A stretch of 7,128 nucleotides of DNA, from assembly GCA_037384225.1 (NCBI GenBank), contig JARROD010000200.1, positions 1-7,128 of the forward strand. The letters are read 5' to 3'. This DNA comes from JARROD01 sp037384225. GTDB taxonomy: Bacteria > Pseudomonadota > Gammaproteobacteria > Pseudomonadales > Cellvibrionaceae. The notes under the pieces were generated by a model. The model was given only the letters and a program-made list of their open reading frames with translations. It had not been told where the DNA came from and made no database searches. The position numbers and the translations under genes were made by a program. Shown here one piece after another: positions 1 through 6,637 of this stretch. The stretch's first letter is position 1; every line of letters begins with the position of its first letter.

Positions 1-623
1 GCCTTGATATTGAACGCACTGCCGCCGGTGATAATTTCCTGGTGAGAGGTATGAATGCGGTAGTCCCGCACATCGCGTACACCGCACAAAATGACACTCT
101 GTGGAAATGCTTCCGGCCGCTCGGTATAACCGGCACGGATCTGGCGCAACAGGGAAATCAGGGTATCACCCACCAGCGCGTCGACTTCATCCAGCATCAA
201 CACAATAGGCCTGTCACTGTGACTGGCCCAATAGCTCAACAGGCCCGTGAGACGGTCATGCGCCGGCTTCTGGGCGCCCTCCTCCCGTATCCATGACTGC
301 AGGCCGGTTGCATTGAGATGGCGTTCAGCCGCCCGGACCAGCGCGCTGCAAACCGTCGCGATCCCCGCCTCGACGTCATGGCGGGCCGCCTGTGCCGCTT
401 CGATATTGACGTAGAGCGCGGCATAGTCACCGGCCCGGTTCAATTCGTCCATTATCGCCAGCAGAGTACTGGTTTTACCGGTCTGGCGCGGCGCGTGCAG
501 CACAAAATAACGCTCTTCGTCGATCAGCTTCTGAATTTCAGGCCAATCCACCCGCTCCAACAGGGGAACGTGATAATGGCGTTCGGGTTTGATAGGGCCG
601 GCATTGTTAAAAAATCGTGGCAT
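1..623 (-). CDS. Copy A: AAA+/STAND-type ATPase with expected C-terminal PD-(D/E)XK nuclease (3' part outside window)
   Basis: The frame is open from the ATG at 621-623 to the left edge, giving 207 full codons, so the gene is partial and not visibly broken. It opens with MPRFFNNAGP like copies B and C. The P-loop is APRQTGKT at residues 44-51, with Ala where the canonical first Gly would be. The Walker B strand is PIVLMLDEVD at 139-148, with D145-E146 expected to bind magnesium and activate water. The lid and nuclease half would lie beyond base 1; their presence is inferred from the paralogs. A GAGGA Shine-Dalgarno sits 7 nt before the ATG. Residues ~97-135 and ~167-172 differ from both paralogs while the rest is nearly the same. 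Copy A lies 116 bp downstream of copy B's stop on the same strand and has its own promoter-like leader. Role unknown; probably an ATP-dependent nucleic-acid enzyme. Confidence 0.88.
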   Translation of the reverse strand, partial: MPRFFNNAGPIKPERHYHVPLLERVDWPEIQKLIDEERYFVLHAPRQTGKTSTLLAIMDELNRAGDYAALYVNIEAAQAARHDVEAGIATVCSALVRAAERHLNATGLQSWIREEGAQKPAHDRLTGLLSYWASHSDRPIVLMLDEVDALVGDTLISLLRQIRAGYTERPEAFPQSVILCGVRDVRDYRIHTSHQEIITGGSAFNIK

Positions 624-719
624 TGGGGGATCCTCGTCCTTATGCAACGCCATTATAACTTATCTTACCGCGGTACCGTGGCACTTCACCGAACCGATTT
701 TAACGCTTGGGACTTTTAA
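621..719 (-). repeat. Leader repeat of copy A (matches 2339-2438)
   Basis: The start codon and upstream ~90 bp of copy A match the region upstream of copy B almost base for base: one G fewer in the G-run, one T/C change near 642, and one G/C change near 670. Clear homology stops around 710-720 here and 2429-2438 at copy B. The duplicated unit is therefore the gene plus its promoter region, not the coding sequence alone. Copy C has only a diverged form of this leader. Confidence 0.9.
652..680 (-). promoter_or_regulatory. Candidate promoter of copy A
   Basis: On the minus strand a perfect TATAAT lies at 657-652, about 28 nt before the start codon. No good -35 hexamer is seen at the proper spacing; the position is occupied by CACGGT at 680-675. 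That overlaps an 8-bp palindrome CGGTACCG (671-678), which could be an operator. The same layout precedes copy B and, diverged, copy C. The -10 is a direct observation; promoter and operator functions are inferred. Confidence 0.5.
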
Positions 720-739
720 TGCCGGTTTTACCCCTTTAT

Positions 740-2341
740 TCAAGCGCCCCACACATCGATGGCACGGTTTTGCCAGGTCTCCTGACGGTGCCAAATCTTA
801 TCCTCCCAGGATGTTTTCGCATCGCGGTTAAAGATGATCAAGTGGGCCTCGTCGGCCTTGGCGCGGTCGGCATAATCGGCGGTTTGCACCAGGCCTTCGG
901 CCAGGGTTTTCTCCAGCCCTTTGTGCTGCAGTTTGAGCTCAATTACCACCCGTTGCACCGGACCAAAAAATCCGCGCTCGGAGTCTAGCGGCCATTCCAC
1001 CAACAGGTCTGTGCGCCGCCGGCCCAGGCCGTATTCGCGGTTGACCCGACCACCGCCGTTGACAATGCGTTGTAGAAACGCTTGCAAAAGTAAATGCGGC
1101 CCGGCCTCCCGATAGTCGAACCTCTGCAGCCAGACATCGGAATGTTCGCGGAAAAACTGCTGAAATGCCGCCAGTAATTTTTCCATGTCCAACCGCCGCT
1201 CGGCCGACAAATACCAGTCCTGCTTTTGCAAGATAGCCATCTGGCTGCCCCAGGACAGCTCCCGGGGAATAACTTCACGGTAGATCCGATTGGCGATGTC
1301 GATTTCGCCGTTGCACTGCCGATTGATTAGCCCCAGATCCTGTACGTAGAGTACATCCTCGGGATTAAGCGAGTGCACGTTCTCCTCACCGCGCAATATC
1401 GGTTCGATGACTCGCTTCACTCGCCTCTCTTTAAGTTTATCGGCCAACTGATCCAGATGCGTGGCCCGGGATTGAATCAGACGCTCACGGGCGGCCCCGT
1501 AGCCTTCGAATGTGATCGGCTGGCTGCGGTCGCGGGCGGCGCGGTCCTTTGAGGTCAGTTCATAGCCCAGGGCATTGACCAGCCACGGCTGACCCTCGGT
1601 ATCGGCCCACAATTCATCAAAGATGGCTGGGTCGAACACCTGCCCGGTCTCATCGGTGTGTTGTCGATACAGTGCTTTGACGTCCTCGATACTAAAATTG
1701 CCCATGCGCAGGGATTCGGCCTTGATATTGAACGCACTGCCGCCGGTGATGATTTCCTGGTGGGAGGTATGAATGCGGTAGTCCCGCACATCGCGCACAC
1801 CGCACAGGATTACACTTTGCGGAAAACCCTTGGGGCGCCGGGCATAGCCGGCGCGGATCTGACGCAGCAGCGATATCAGGGTATCGCCCACCAAGGCGTC
1901 GACTTCGTCCAGCATTAACACAATCGGCTTGTCAGTGTGACTCGCCCAGTGGCCCAACAGGTGTCTGAGACGGTCATGAGCCGGTACCTGAGCACCTTCC
2001 TGCCGCAACCATGTTCTCAATTCGTGTTTTCCGAGGTAGTATTCCGCCTCACTGACCAGCGCGCTGCAAACCGTTGCGATACCCGCTTCGACGTCATGGC
2101 GGGCCGCCTGTGCCGCTTCGATATTGACGTAGAGCGCGGCATAGCCACCGGCCCGATTCAAGGTCTCCATCACCGCCAACAGGGTACTGGTTTTACCGGT
2201 CTGGCGCGGCGCGTGCAACACAAAATAACGCTCTTCGTCGATCAGCTTTTGAATTTCAGGCCAGTCCACCCTCTCCAACAGGGGAACGTGATAATGGCGC
2301 TCGGGTTTGATAGGGCCGGCATTGTTAAAAAATCGTGGCAT
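740..2341 (-). CDS. Copy B: AAA+/STAND-type ATPase fused to PD-(D/E)XK nuclease-like domain
   Basis: A complete 533-aa protein. Residues ~1-300 form a P-loop ATPase: Walker A APRQTGKT at 44-51 (first Gly replaced by Ala), Walker B IVLMLDEVD at 140-148, the CGVRDVRDYR strand at 180-189 typical of sensor-1 regions, and a lid segment with GQPWLVNALGYEL at 250-262. Residues ~300-390 look like a winged-helix or linker segment. Residues ~390-533 are nuclease-like: GLGRRRTD ends in D445, VIELK supplies E468 and K470, and Q486 begins a helix QTADYADR, the usual D...ExK...Q layout of the superfamily. There is no signal peptide or membrane segment, so it is likely cytoplasmic. The ATG at 2341 is preferred because GAGGA lies 8 nt upstream and all three copies share this start. 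Known relatives are annotated only as ATP-binding or AAA family proteins. Role not established; ATP-dependent DNA or RNA processing is inferred. Confidence 0.93.
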   Translation of the reverse strand: MPRFFNNAGPIKPERHYHVPLLERVDWPEIQKLIDEERYFVLHAPRQTGKTSTLLAVMETLNRAGGYAALYVNIEAAQAARHDVEAGIATVCSALVSEAEYYLGKHELRTWLRQEGAQVPAHDRLRHLLGHWASHTDKPIVLMLDEVDALVGDTLISLLRQIRAGYARRPKGFPQSVILCGVRDVRDYRIHTSHQEIITGGSAFNIKAESLRMGNFSIEDVKALYRQHTDETGQVFDPAIFDELWADTEGQPWLVNALGYELTSKDRAARDRSQPITFEGYGAARERLIQSRATHLDQLADKLKERRVKRVIEPILRGEENVHSLNPEDVLYVQDLGLINRQCNGEIDIANRIYREVIPRELSWGSQMAILQKQDWYLSAERRLDMEKLLAAFQQFFREHSDVWLQRFDYREAGPHLLLQAFLQRIVNGGGRVNREYGLGRRRTDLLVEWPLDSERGFFGPVQRVVIELKLQHKGLEKTLAEGLVQTADYADRAKADEAHLIIFNRDAKTSWEDKIWHRQETWQNRAIDVWGA

Positions 2342-2438
2342 TGGGGGGATCCTCGTCCTTACGCAACGCCATTATAACTTATCTTACCCCGGTACCGTGG
2401 CACTTCACCGAACCGATTTTAACGCTTAGACTTATTAA
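2339..2438 (-). repeat. Leader repeat of copy B (matches 621-719)
   Basis: Nearly identical partner of the copy A leader, including the Shine-Dalgarno, the TATAAT box and the CGGTACCG palindrome. Similarity fades after the shared AACGCTT (2421-2427), with a weak match to about 2438. Beyond that the two upstream regions are unrelated: copy A is followed by the 3' end of copy B, copy B by the degraded Rpn-like region. Confidence 0.9.
2371..2399 (-). promoter_or_regulatory. Candidate promoter of copy B
   Basis: Minus-strand TATAAT at 2376-2371, 29 nt before the start codon, with CGGTACCG at 2390-2397 near the -35 position, 13 nt from the -10 as at copy A. The -35 hexamer itself is poor, which would fit weak or activator-dependent expression. 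Function is inferred from position and from conservation between copies. Confidence 0.5.
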
Positions 2439-2591
2439 GGAACGTGCACGAAATACTCGTGGATGCCTACACTCTGCTGCTCGACTTTGCAGATCGTCAG
2501 CGCCCGCGGCTGCCGCAGCTATCCGGCAGGTGGATGGCGGGTACGTCTTCCCCGCCGACACCCCGGAGCAATTGGGACGGCATCAACGCTA
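2439..2591. other. Non-coding or decayed segment upstream of copy B
   Basis: No gene is recognised here. On the plus strand a short open stretch beginning with GTG at about 2445 and ending at a TGA near 2613 reads VHEILVDAYTLLLDF, followed by proline-rich, unlikely coding sequence. It also reads through NANLPKDGD just before the Rpn-like piece in another frame. It may be an eroded upstream part of that gene joined by frameshifts, but the resemblance is too weak to call. Confidence 0.35.
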
Positions 2592-2810
2592 ACCTGCCTA
2601 AAGACGGTGATTGAGTGGATTTATTTTCTGAAAAACGAAACCATCGAGGAGAACTTTCAGGCGAAAGGACTGAAACAGGCGAAAGAACAATTGGATATAT
2701 TGAAGCTATCCTGGGAGGCCAGACGGGACTACGACGCCTACGTGGAAGACCAGCGTTATCAGACAAGTATGTACTGTAAAGGCGGAGACCTTGGAGCGGT
2801 GGCTGGATTG
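2592..2810 (+). pseudogene. Remnant of a Rpn/PD-(D/E)XK-family transposase nuclease (C-terminal part)
   Basis: The plus-strand frame contains TVIEWIYFLKNET (from 2604), then KQAKEQLDILKLSWEARRDY and DAYVEDQRYQTSM. This order resembles the C-terminal region of PD-(D/E)XK-family transposases (Rpn, recombination-promoting nuclease group): a W-x-YFLK segment, a helix ending in an L-S-x-E-x-R-x-x-Y motif, then a charged helix. The N-terminal nuclease core with its catalytic residues is absent, and the sequence before 2592 in this frame is unlike protein. The frame runs on to 2915 and into the 3' end of the convergent DUF1703-type gene, without recognisable sequence. The family call is from memory of sequence patterns and is moderately sure; the truncation is clear if the call is right. 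Confidence 0.55.
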
Positions 2811-2856
2811 ATGGCATTCAATCATCGATGGCAAAGATACTGGGACGAACACCTGT

Positions 2857-4578
2857 TTATTCATCCGTATGCGCCATTACCACCCGTTTGCCCTCAAACG
2901 CCAATCCTATTTTGACGATGCGGCCGGTTTTGTGCAGCTCCAGTTCCGTTTGATAACGCCTCTCGTCAATTTGCCGCCGCGCCGCTCTGGCGGCATCCTG
3001 CAATGATTCGCTGTCTTTCACTGCCTTGAATTCCAGTAACAACCCAAGACGCTGATCATCTGGCGCAGTCTCCCGAGGCAGCACCGCCACATCGTAACGA
3101 CCGTAACCGCTCTCCCGATTAGAATAAATAACATGAGTGTCTTTCAAGCCCGCGATCAAACCCAACACCAAACCGTGATAAAACTTCTCCGGATGATGGT
3201 GTCCTACATCGAAGTAGCTGGCCGACTCCCGCAAATATTCCGCCAGCCGCATTTCGAACTCCTCCAGGTTGCCGGTTACCAGACAGTTCAGGAAAGCGCC
3301 ATACCCCGCACTATCCATGGTATCGCTGAACCACTCGCCAATATGCCGTTCATAAAGACCTAACACTTCCTCGTTCGGAACATACAATCGACAGGTCACC
3401 GTTCCTCGCCTGTCATAACGGGGATCACTGGCCGTGAGATAGCCGCTGAAAAGCAACAGACTCCACAAGGCCGTGGTACTTTTGTTTAAATCGCCGAAAA
3501 CGATGTTGGGATCAACCAGTTCTTCGACAGAACGCTCCTGAATCAATTGCTCCAACTTTTGCTTGAATCCGGCATCGGCCCGCGCCATCAGTCGCTTCAA
3601 CAAGCCATTGTCACTGGTGTTAAGCCAGTAAGGCCGCATCTGGCCGCCCTGCTTCAGACAATTGATAATCGACCAGGGGTTGTAAATCACGCGGCTACCA
3701 AACTGGTATCCGTTGTACCAGGATTGAATATCGGCGGTCAGGTTCCGTGCATCGAAATCGCCGAGAAGTCGTTCCGTTTCCTCCTCAGTAAAACCGAAAT
3801 ACTGGCTGTAGCGGTCATCGAGAACCGTGTACAGCTCAAGGTTGTTGAGCCCGGAAAACAGGCTCTCCCGCGAAACCCGTAAAATACCGGTAACCACCGC
3901 TTTATAGAGGGAAGAATTATCCTTCAACCCCTCTCCCAGCAGATTTCGCATCAAATCGACCATATCCTGATAAAACCCATGCAGATACGCAGACTGAATC
4001 GGCGTGTCGTATTCATCGATCAACAGCAGTACAGGTTTTTGATAGTGAAGATAGAGATAGTCGGACAGGGTCTTGAAGGCATTACCCAAGTCTGTCAAAT
4101 TGGCTTTTTCCGCCCGGATAGTGGCGACTTTCGCTCTCTGTTCCTCAGCTAGACGCGGTGAATCGATCAATTCTGGATAATTCAGGTAGAGTTCCGCCAC
4201 ACTGGCGCGTAACTTATCAACAGCGGCGTCGAAATTCCTTTCCTTAATGCCTTTAAACGTAAAGAAAACAACCGGGTATTGCCCCTGATGAGCCATACTG
4301 GCCGGATCTCCGGCGATGGCCAGACCATCAAAAAGGTGCCGGGTCGGCTGCTCCGCTATACGGCCGGCAAAGAAGTGGTGCAACATGGATAAATTCAGGG
4401 TTTTCCCGAAGCGGCGGGGTCGATTGATAAAGGTCACTTCCGCGCCGCTGCGAATAATGTCTCGAATCAGCAGGCTTTTATCGACAAATGTGTGATGCCC
4501 CTGGATCAGTTTGCCGAAGTCACTGATGCCTACAGGCAAGCAGTCCGCGGGATTGATCGTCGAATCAGTGGATGGCAT
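2857..4578 (-). CDS. AAA-ATPase-like protein with C-terminal DUF1703-type PD-(D/E)XK nuclease domain
   Basis: A complete 573-aa protein of a widespread family named from its two domains. Residues ~14-310 form the AAA-ATPase-like domain: LPVGISDFGKLI at 14-25, VDKSLLI at 32-38, the P-loop variant RPRRFGKT at 53-60, Walker B VLLLIDEYD at 183-191, GILRVSRESLFSGLNNL at 231-247, and WYNGYQFG...VIYNPWSI at 287-304. Residues ~400-573 form the nuclease-like domain: FYHGLVLGL at 466-474, GYGRYDVAVL with D496, and LLLEFKA with E516 and K518, so the metal-binding residues look intact. Length is normal for the family. The start is supported by the short distance to the first conserved motif; the Shine-Dalgarno is weak (GAG 9 nt upstream). 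It lies 103 bp downstream of copy C on the same strand, so it could be co-transcribed. Cellular role is not established for the family. Confidence 0.94.
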   Translation of the reverse strand: MPSTDSTINPADCLPVGISDFGKLIQGHHTFVDKSLLIRDIIRSGAEVTFINRPRRFGKTLNLSMLHHFFAGRIAEQPTRHLFDGLAIAGDPASMAHQGQYPVVFFTFKGIKERNFDAAVDKLRASVAELYLNYPELIDSPRLAEEQRAKVATIRAEKANLTDLGNAFKTLSDYLYLHYQKPVLLLIDEYDTPIQSAYLHGFYQDMVDLMRNLLGEGLKDNSSLYKAVVTGILRVSRESLFSGLNNLELYTVLDDRYSQYFGFTEEETERLLGDFDARNLTADIQSWYNGYQFGSRVIYNPWSIINCLKQGGQMRPYWLNTSDNGLLKRLMARADAGFKQKLEQLIQERSVEELVDPNIVFGDLNKSTTALWSLLLFSGYLTASDPRYDRRGTVTCRLYVPNEEVLGLYERHIGEWFSDTMDSAGYGAFLNCLVTGNLEEFEMRLAEYLRESASYFDVGHHHPEKFYHGLVLGLIAGLKDTHVIYSNRESGYGRYDVAVLPRETAPDDQRLGLLLEFKAVKDSESLQDAARAARRQIDERRYQTELELHKTGRIVKIGLAFEGKRVVMAHTDE

Positions 4579-4614
4579 AACGAAATACTCTAGTCCGCCA
4601 CGTATGAAATGGGG

Positions 4615-4620
4615 ATTTTA
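4615..4620 (-). promoter_or_regulatory. Weak -10-like box upstream of the DUF1703-type gene
   Basis: Minus-strand TAAAAT lies 36 nt before the start of the 573-aa gene. No convincing -35 is visible at 16-18 nt spacing, so transcription from copy C's promoter is an equal possibility. Confidence 0.25.
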
Positions 4621-4646
4621 GCACTTTTGGGTCACTATGGCTGCTT

Positions 4647-4684
4647 CGTGACATTCGTTCGCGCAGGCGAATGCGAGCCAGTCA
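4647..4684. repeat. REP-like short palindromic element
   Basis: CATTCG (4652-4657) and CGAATG (4668-4673) form a 6-bp stem, extendable by two G-U pairs in plus-strand RNA, around a loop containing CGCGCAGG. Order and sequence resemble the common proteobacterial repeat with the CATTCCCGCG...GCGGGAATCCAG pattern, but with altered stem arms. It ends at the stop codon of copy C. Without a T-run on the minus-strand side it is not a good intrinsic terminator for copy C. It may instead be an isolated dispersed-repeat copy. Confidence 0.4.
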
Positions 4685-6277
4685 AGCGCCCCACACATCG
4701 ATGGTGCAGTTTTGCCAGGGCTCCTGACGATGCCAAATCTTATCCTCCCAGAGGGTTTCGGCATCGCGGTTGAAGATGATCAAGTGGGCCTCGTCGGCTC
4801 CGGCCCGATCGGCGTAATCGGCGGTCTGTGCAAGCCCTTCAGCCAGGGTTTTCTCCAACCCTTTGTGCAGTATTTTGAGTTCGATCACCACCCGTTGCAC
4901 CGGGCCGAAAAATCCCTGTTCGGCATCGAGCGGCCATTCCACCAACACATCCGTGCGCCGCCGGCCCAGGCCGTATTCGCGATTGACCCGGCCACCGCCG
5001 TTGACGACACGTTGCAGATAAGCCTGCAACAACAACTGCGGCCCCGCCTCCCGAAACGCGAACTGCTGCGACCAGGCGTCTGAATGTTCTCGAAAGAATT
5101 GCTGAAAGGCCTCCAGCAATTTGACCATATCCAATTTGCGCTCAGCGGTCAGATACCAACTCTGCTCCAGATGGATCCCATCCTGGATCGGCGCGGTAAT
5201 TTCGCGGGGAATGACTTCCCGATAGATACGGTTGCTGATCCGCACCTCGGGCTTGCGCTGAATCAGCCCCAGATCGGCGACGTATAGCAGGTCGGCCTCG
5301 GCAAAGTGCAACCTGCTCTCCTCGCCGTCGAGCAGGGCAGAGATCACCCGGTTTACCCGGGGTTCACTCAGTTTGTCCGCCAACTGATCAAGATGGGTGG
5401 CGCGGGACTGGATCAGGCGCTCGCGGGCGGCCTCGTAGCCTTCGAGGGTGATCGGCTGACTGCGGTCGCGGGCGGCGCGGTCCTTCCAGGTCAGTTCATA
5501 GCCCAGGGCATTGACCAGCCAGGGCTGGCCTTCAGTATCAGCCCAGAGTTCGGCGAAAATGCCGGGGTCGAACGCTTGCCCGGTCTCATCGGTATGCTGC
5601 TGATACAGGGCCTTGACTTCTTCGGCACTGAAATTGCCCATGCGCAGGGATTCGGCCTTGATATTGAACGCACTGCCGCCGGTGATAATTTCCTGGTGAG
5701 AGGTATGAATGCGGTAGTCCCGCACATCGCGTACACCGCACAGGATTACACTTTGCGGAAAGCCCTTGGGACGACGGGCATAGCCCGCGCGAAGCTGGCG
5801 CAACAGGGATATCAAGGTATCGCCAACCAGGGCGTCGACCTCATCAAGCATTAACACAATGGGCTTATCACAGTGAATAGCCCAATAGCCCAACAATTTC
5901 GTGAAACGGTTGTGCGCGGGGATTTGAGCACTTTCCTGTCGCAGCCATGTCTGCAAATTGCATTCCCCGAGATAATATTCCGCCTCACTGACCAGCGCGC
6001 TGCAAACCGTCGCGATCCCCGCCTCGACGTCATGGCGGGCCGCCTGTGCCGCTTCGATATTGACGTAGAGTGCGACATAGTCACCGGCCCGGTTCAATTC
6101 ATCCATTATCGCCAGCAGGGTACTGGTTTTACCGGTCTGGCGCGGCGCGTGAAGTACAAAATAGCGCTTCTGACGAATGAGCTGTTCGATTTCTTCCCAG
6201 TCCACCCGGTTGAGAGGGTCGATACAATAGTGGTCCGCTGGCACTACCGGTCCGGCATTGTTGAAAAATCGCGGCAT
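4682..6277 (-). CDS. Copy C: AAA+/STAND-type ATPase fused to PD-(D/E)XK nuclease-like domain
   Basis: A complete 531-aa paralog of copies A and B. Walker A APRQTGKT is at 44-51, Walker B IVLMLDEVD at 140-148, lid motif GQPWLVNALGYEL at 250-262. Nuclease residues are D443 in GLGRRRTD, E466 and K468 in VIELK, and Q484 in QTADYAD. The first ~300 and last ~155 residues are close to copy B, while residues ~303-375 (winged-helix or linker region) differ strongly and carry a two-residue length change. Residues 11-37 also differ from A and B. The start at 6277 matches the paralogs and has AGGAAGAGGA upstream, with GAGGA 9 nt from the ATG. It is transcribed divergently from the dioxygenase gene on its right. 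Function is inferred only as ATP-driven nuclease or nucleic-acid remodelling; which partner or target it has is unknown. Confidence 0.93.
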   Translation of the reverse strand: MPRFFNNAGPVVPADHYCIDPLNRVDWEEIEQLIRQKRYFVLHAPRQTGKTSTLLAIMDELNRAGDYVALYVNIEAAQAARHDVEAGIATVCSALVSEAEYYLGECNLQTWLRQESAQIPAHNRFTKLLGYWAIHCDKPIVLMLDEVDALVGDTLISLLRQLRAGYARRPKGFPQSVILCGVRDVRDYRIHTSHQEIITGGSAFNIKAESLRMGNFSAEEVKALYQQHTDETGQAFDPGIFAELWADTEGQPWLVNALGYELTWKDRAARDRSQPITLEGYEAARERLIQSRATHLDQLADKLSEPRVNRVISALLDGEESRLHFAEADLLYVADLGLIQRKPEVRISNRIYREVIPREITAPIQDGIHLEQSWYLTAERKLDMVKLLEAFQQFFREHSDAWSQQFAFREAGPQLLLQAYLQRVVNGGGRVNREYGLGRRRTDVLVEWPLDAEQGFFGPVQRVVIELKILHKGLEKTLAEGLAQTADYADRAGADEAHLIIFNRDAETLWEDKIWHRQEPWQNCTIDVWGA

Positions 6278-6310
6278 GGGATGGAATCCTCTTCCTGTTG
6301 AAGGTTTGCC

Positions 6311-6335
6311 ATTGTAACTGACAGGACCGGTGCCG
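6311..6335 (-). promoter_or_regulatory. Candidate promoter of copy C
   Basis: Minus-strand TACAAT at 6316-6311, 34 nt before the start codon, corresponds to the TATAAT of copies A and B (both sit in GCCATTRTAACT on the plus strand). The near-palindrome CGGTGCCG at 6328-6335 corresponds to their CGGTACCG, but is 11 rather than 13 nt from the -10 and has lost perfect symmetry. The -35 is poor. The survival of both elements in a diverged leader supports a regulatory role. Confidence 0.45.
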
Positions 6336-6596
6336 TGCGATCACCGCTTTGACCCCGTAATTCAGAATCAAGCCTTAACCCCTATCCATCCCAGCGGTCG
6401 CCGTCAATGCCTCCAATGAAGCCCCGTGCAGATTCAGCTTGGACCGATCATCTTTTCCCTCCCAAAGGGGGATCGTGGCACATATACCCAAAGCGTGAGG
6501 GGAATCAGCCACTTTTATTTGCATATCAGGGACGTGCAGATATAACCTGGATAAGTGACGTGGTGTCCGCTACCACAATATCCATACTAAACAGGT
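6336..6596. other. Divergent intergenic region, no gene recognised
   Basis: The spacer between copy C and the dioxygenase gene shows no convincing protein on either strand. It contains a GTGGT/ACCAC hairpin around 6560-6576, and a CATAC/GTATG hairpin (6583-6587 with 6595-6599) followed by a C-run and T6. A 9-bp inverted repeat AAAGGGGGA (6464-6472) / TCCCCCTTT (6600-6608) spans about 145 bp. The last could be the ends of a small non-autonomous element or a chance match. Confidence 0.35.
6519..6546 (+). promoter_or_regulatory. Possible promoter for the dioxygenase gene
   Basis: TTGCAT (6519-6524) and TATAAC (6541-6546) are separated by 16 nt on the plus strand, about 100 nt before the GTG start. 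The -10 is good and the -35 is moderate. If used, the transcript leader would include both small hairpins at 6560-6599. Confidence 0.3.
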
Positions 6597-6637
6597 ATGT
6601 CCCCCTTTTTTCACACAAACGTCCTGAACCAGCAACC

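Noticed and set aside
1..2341. The repeated ATPase genes as an insertion sequence
   Set aside because: No DDE, HUH or recombinase motif, no terminal inverted repeats and no target-site duplications could be found at the homology borders.
5306..5854. Plus-strand open frame of 182 codons opposite copy C, with similar frames opposite copies A and B (318-719, 1937-2377)
   Set aside because: They recur only because the paralogs on the other strand are conserved. The proteins have no recognisable motif and the minus-strand frames carry complete catalytic motifs, so these are antisense shadows.
6582..6611. CATAC/GTATG hairpin followed by T6, terminator-like
   Set aside because: The stem is short and AT-rich and a C5 run separates it from the T-run. 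No plus-strand gene ends before it, so an intrinsic terminator is not supported.
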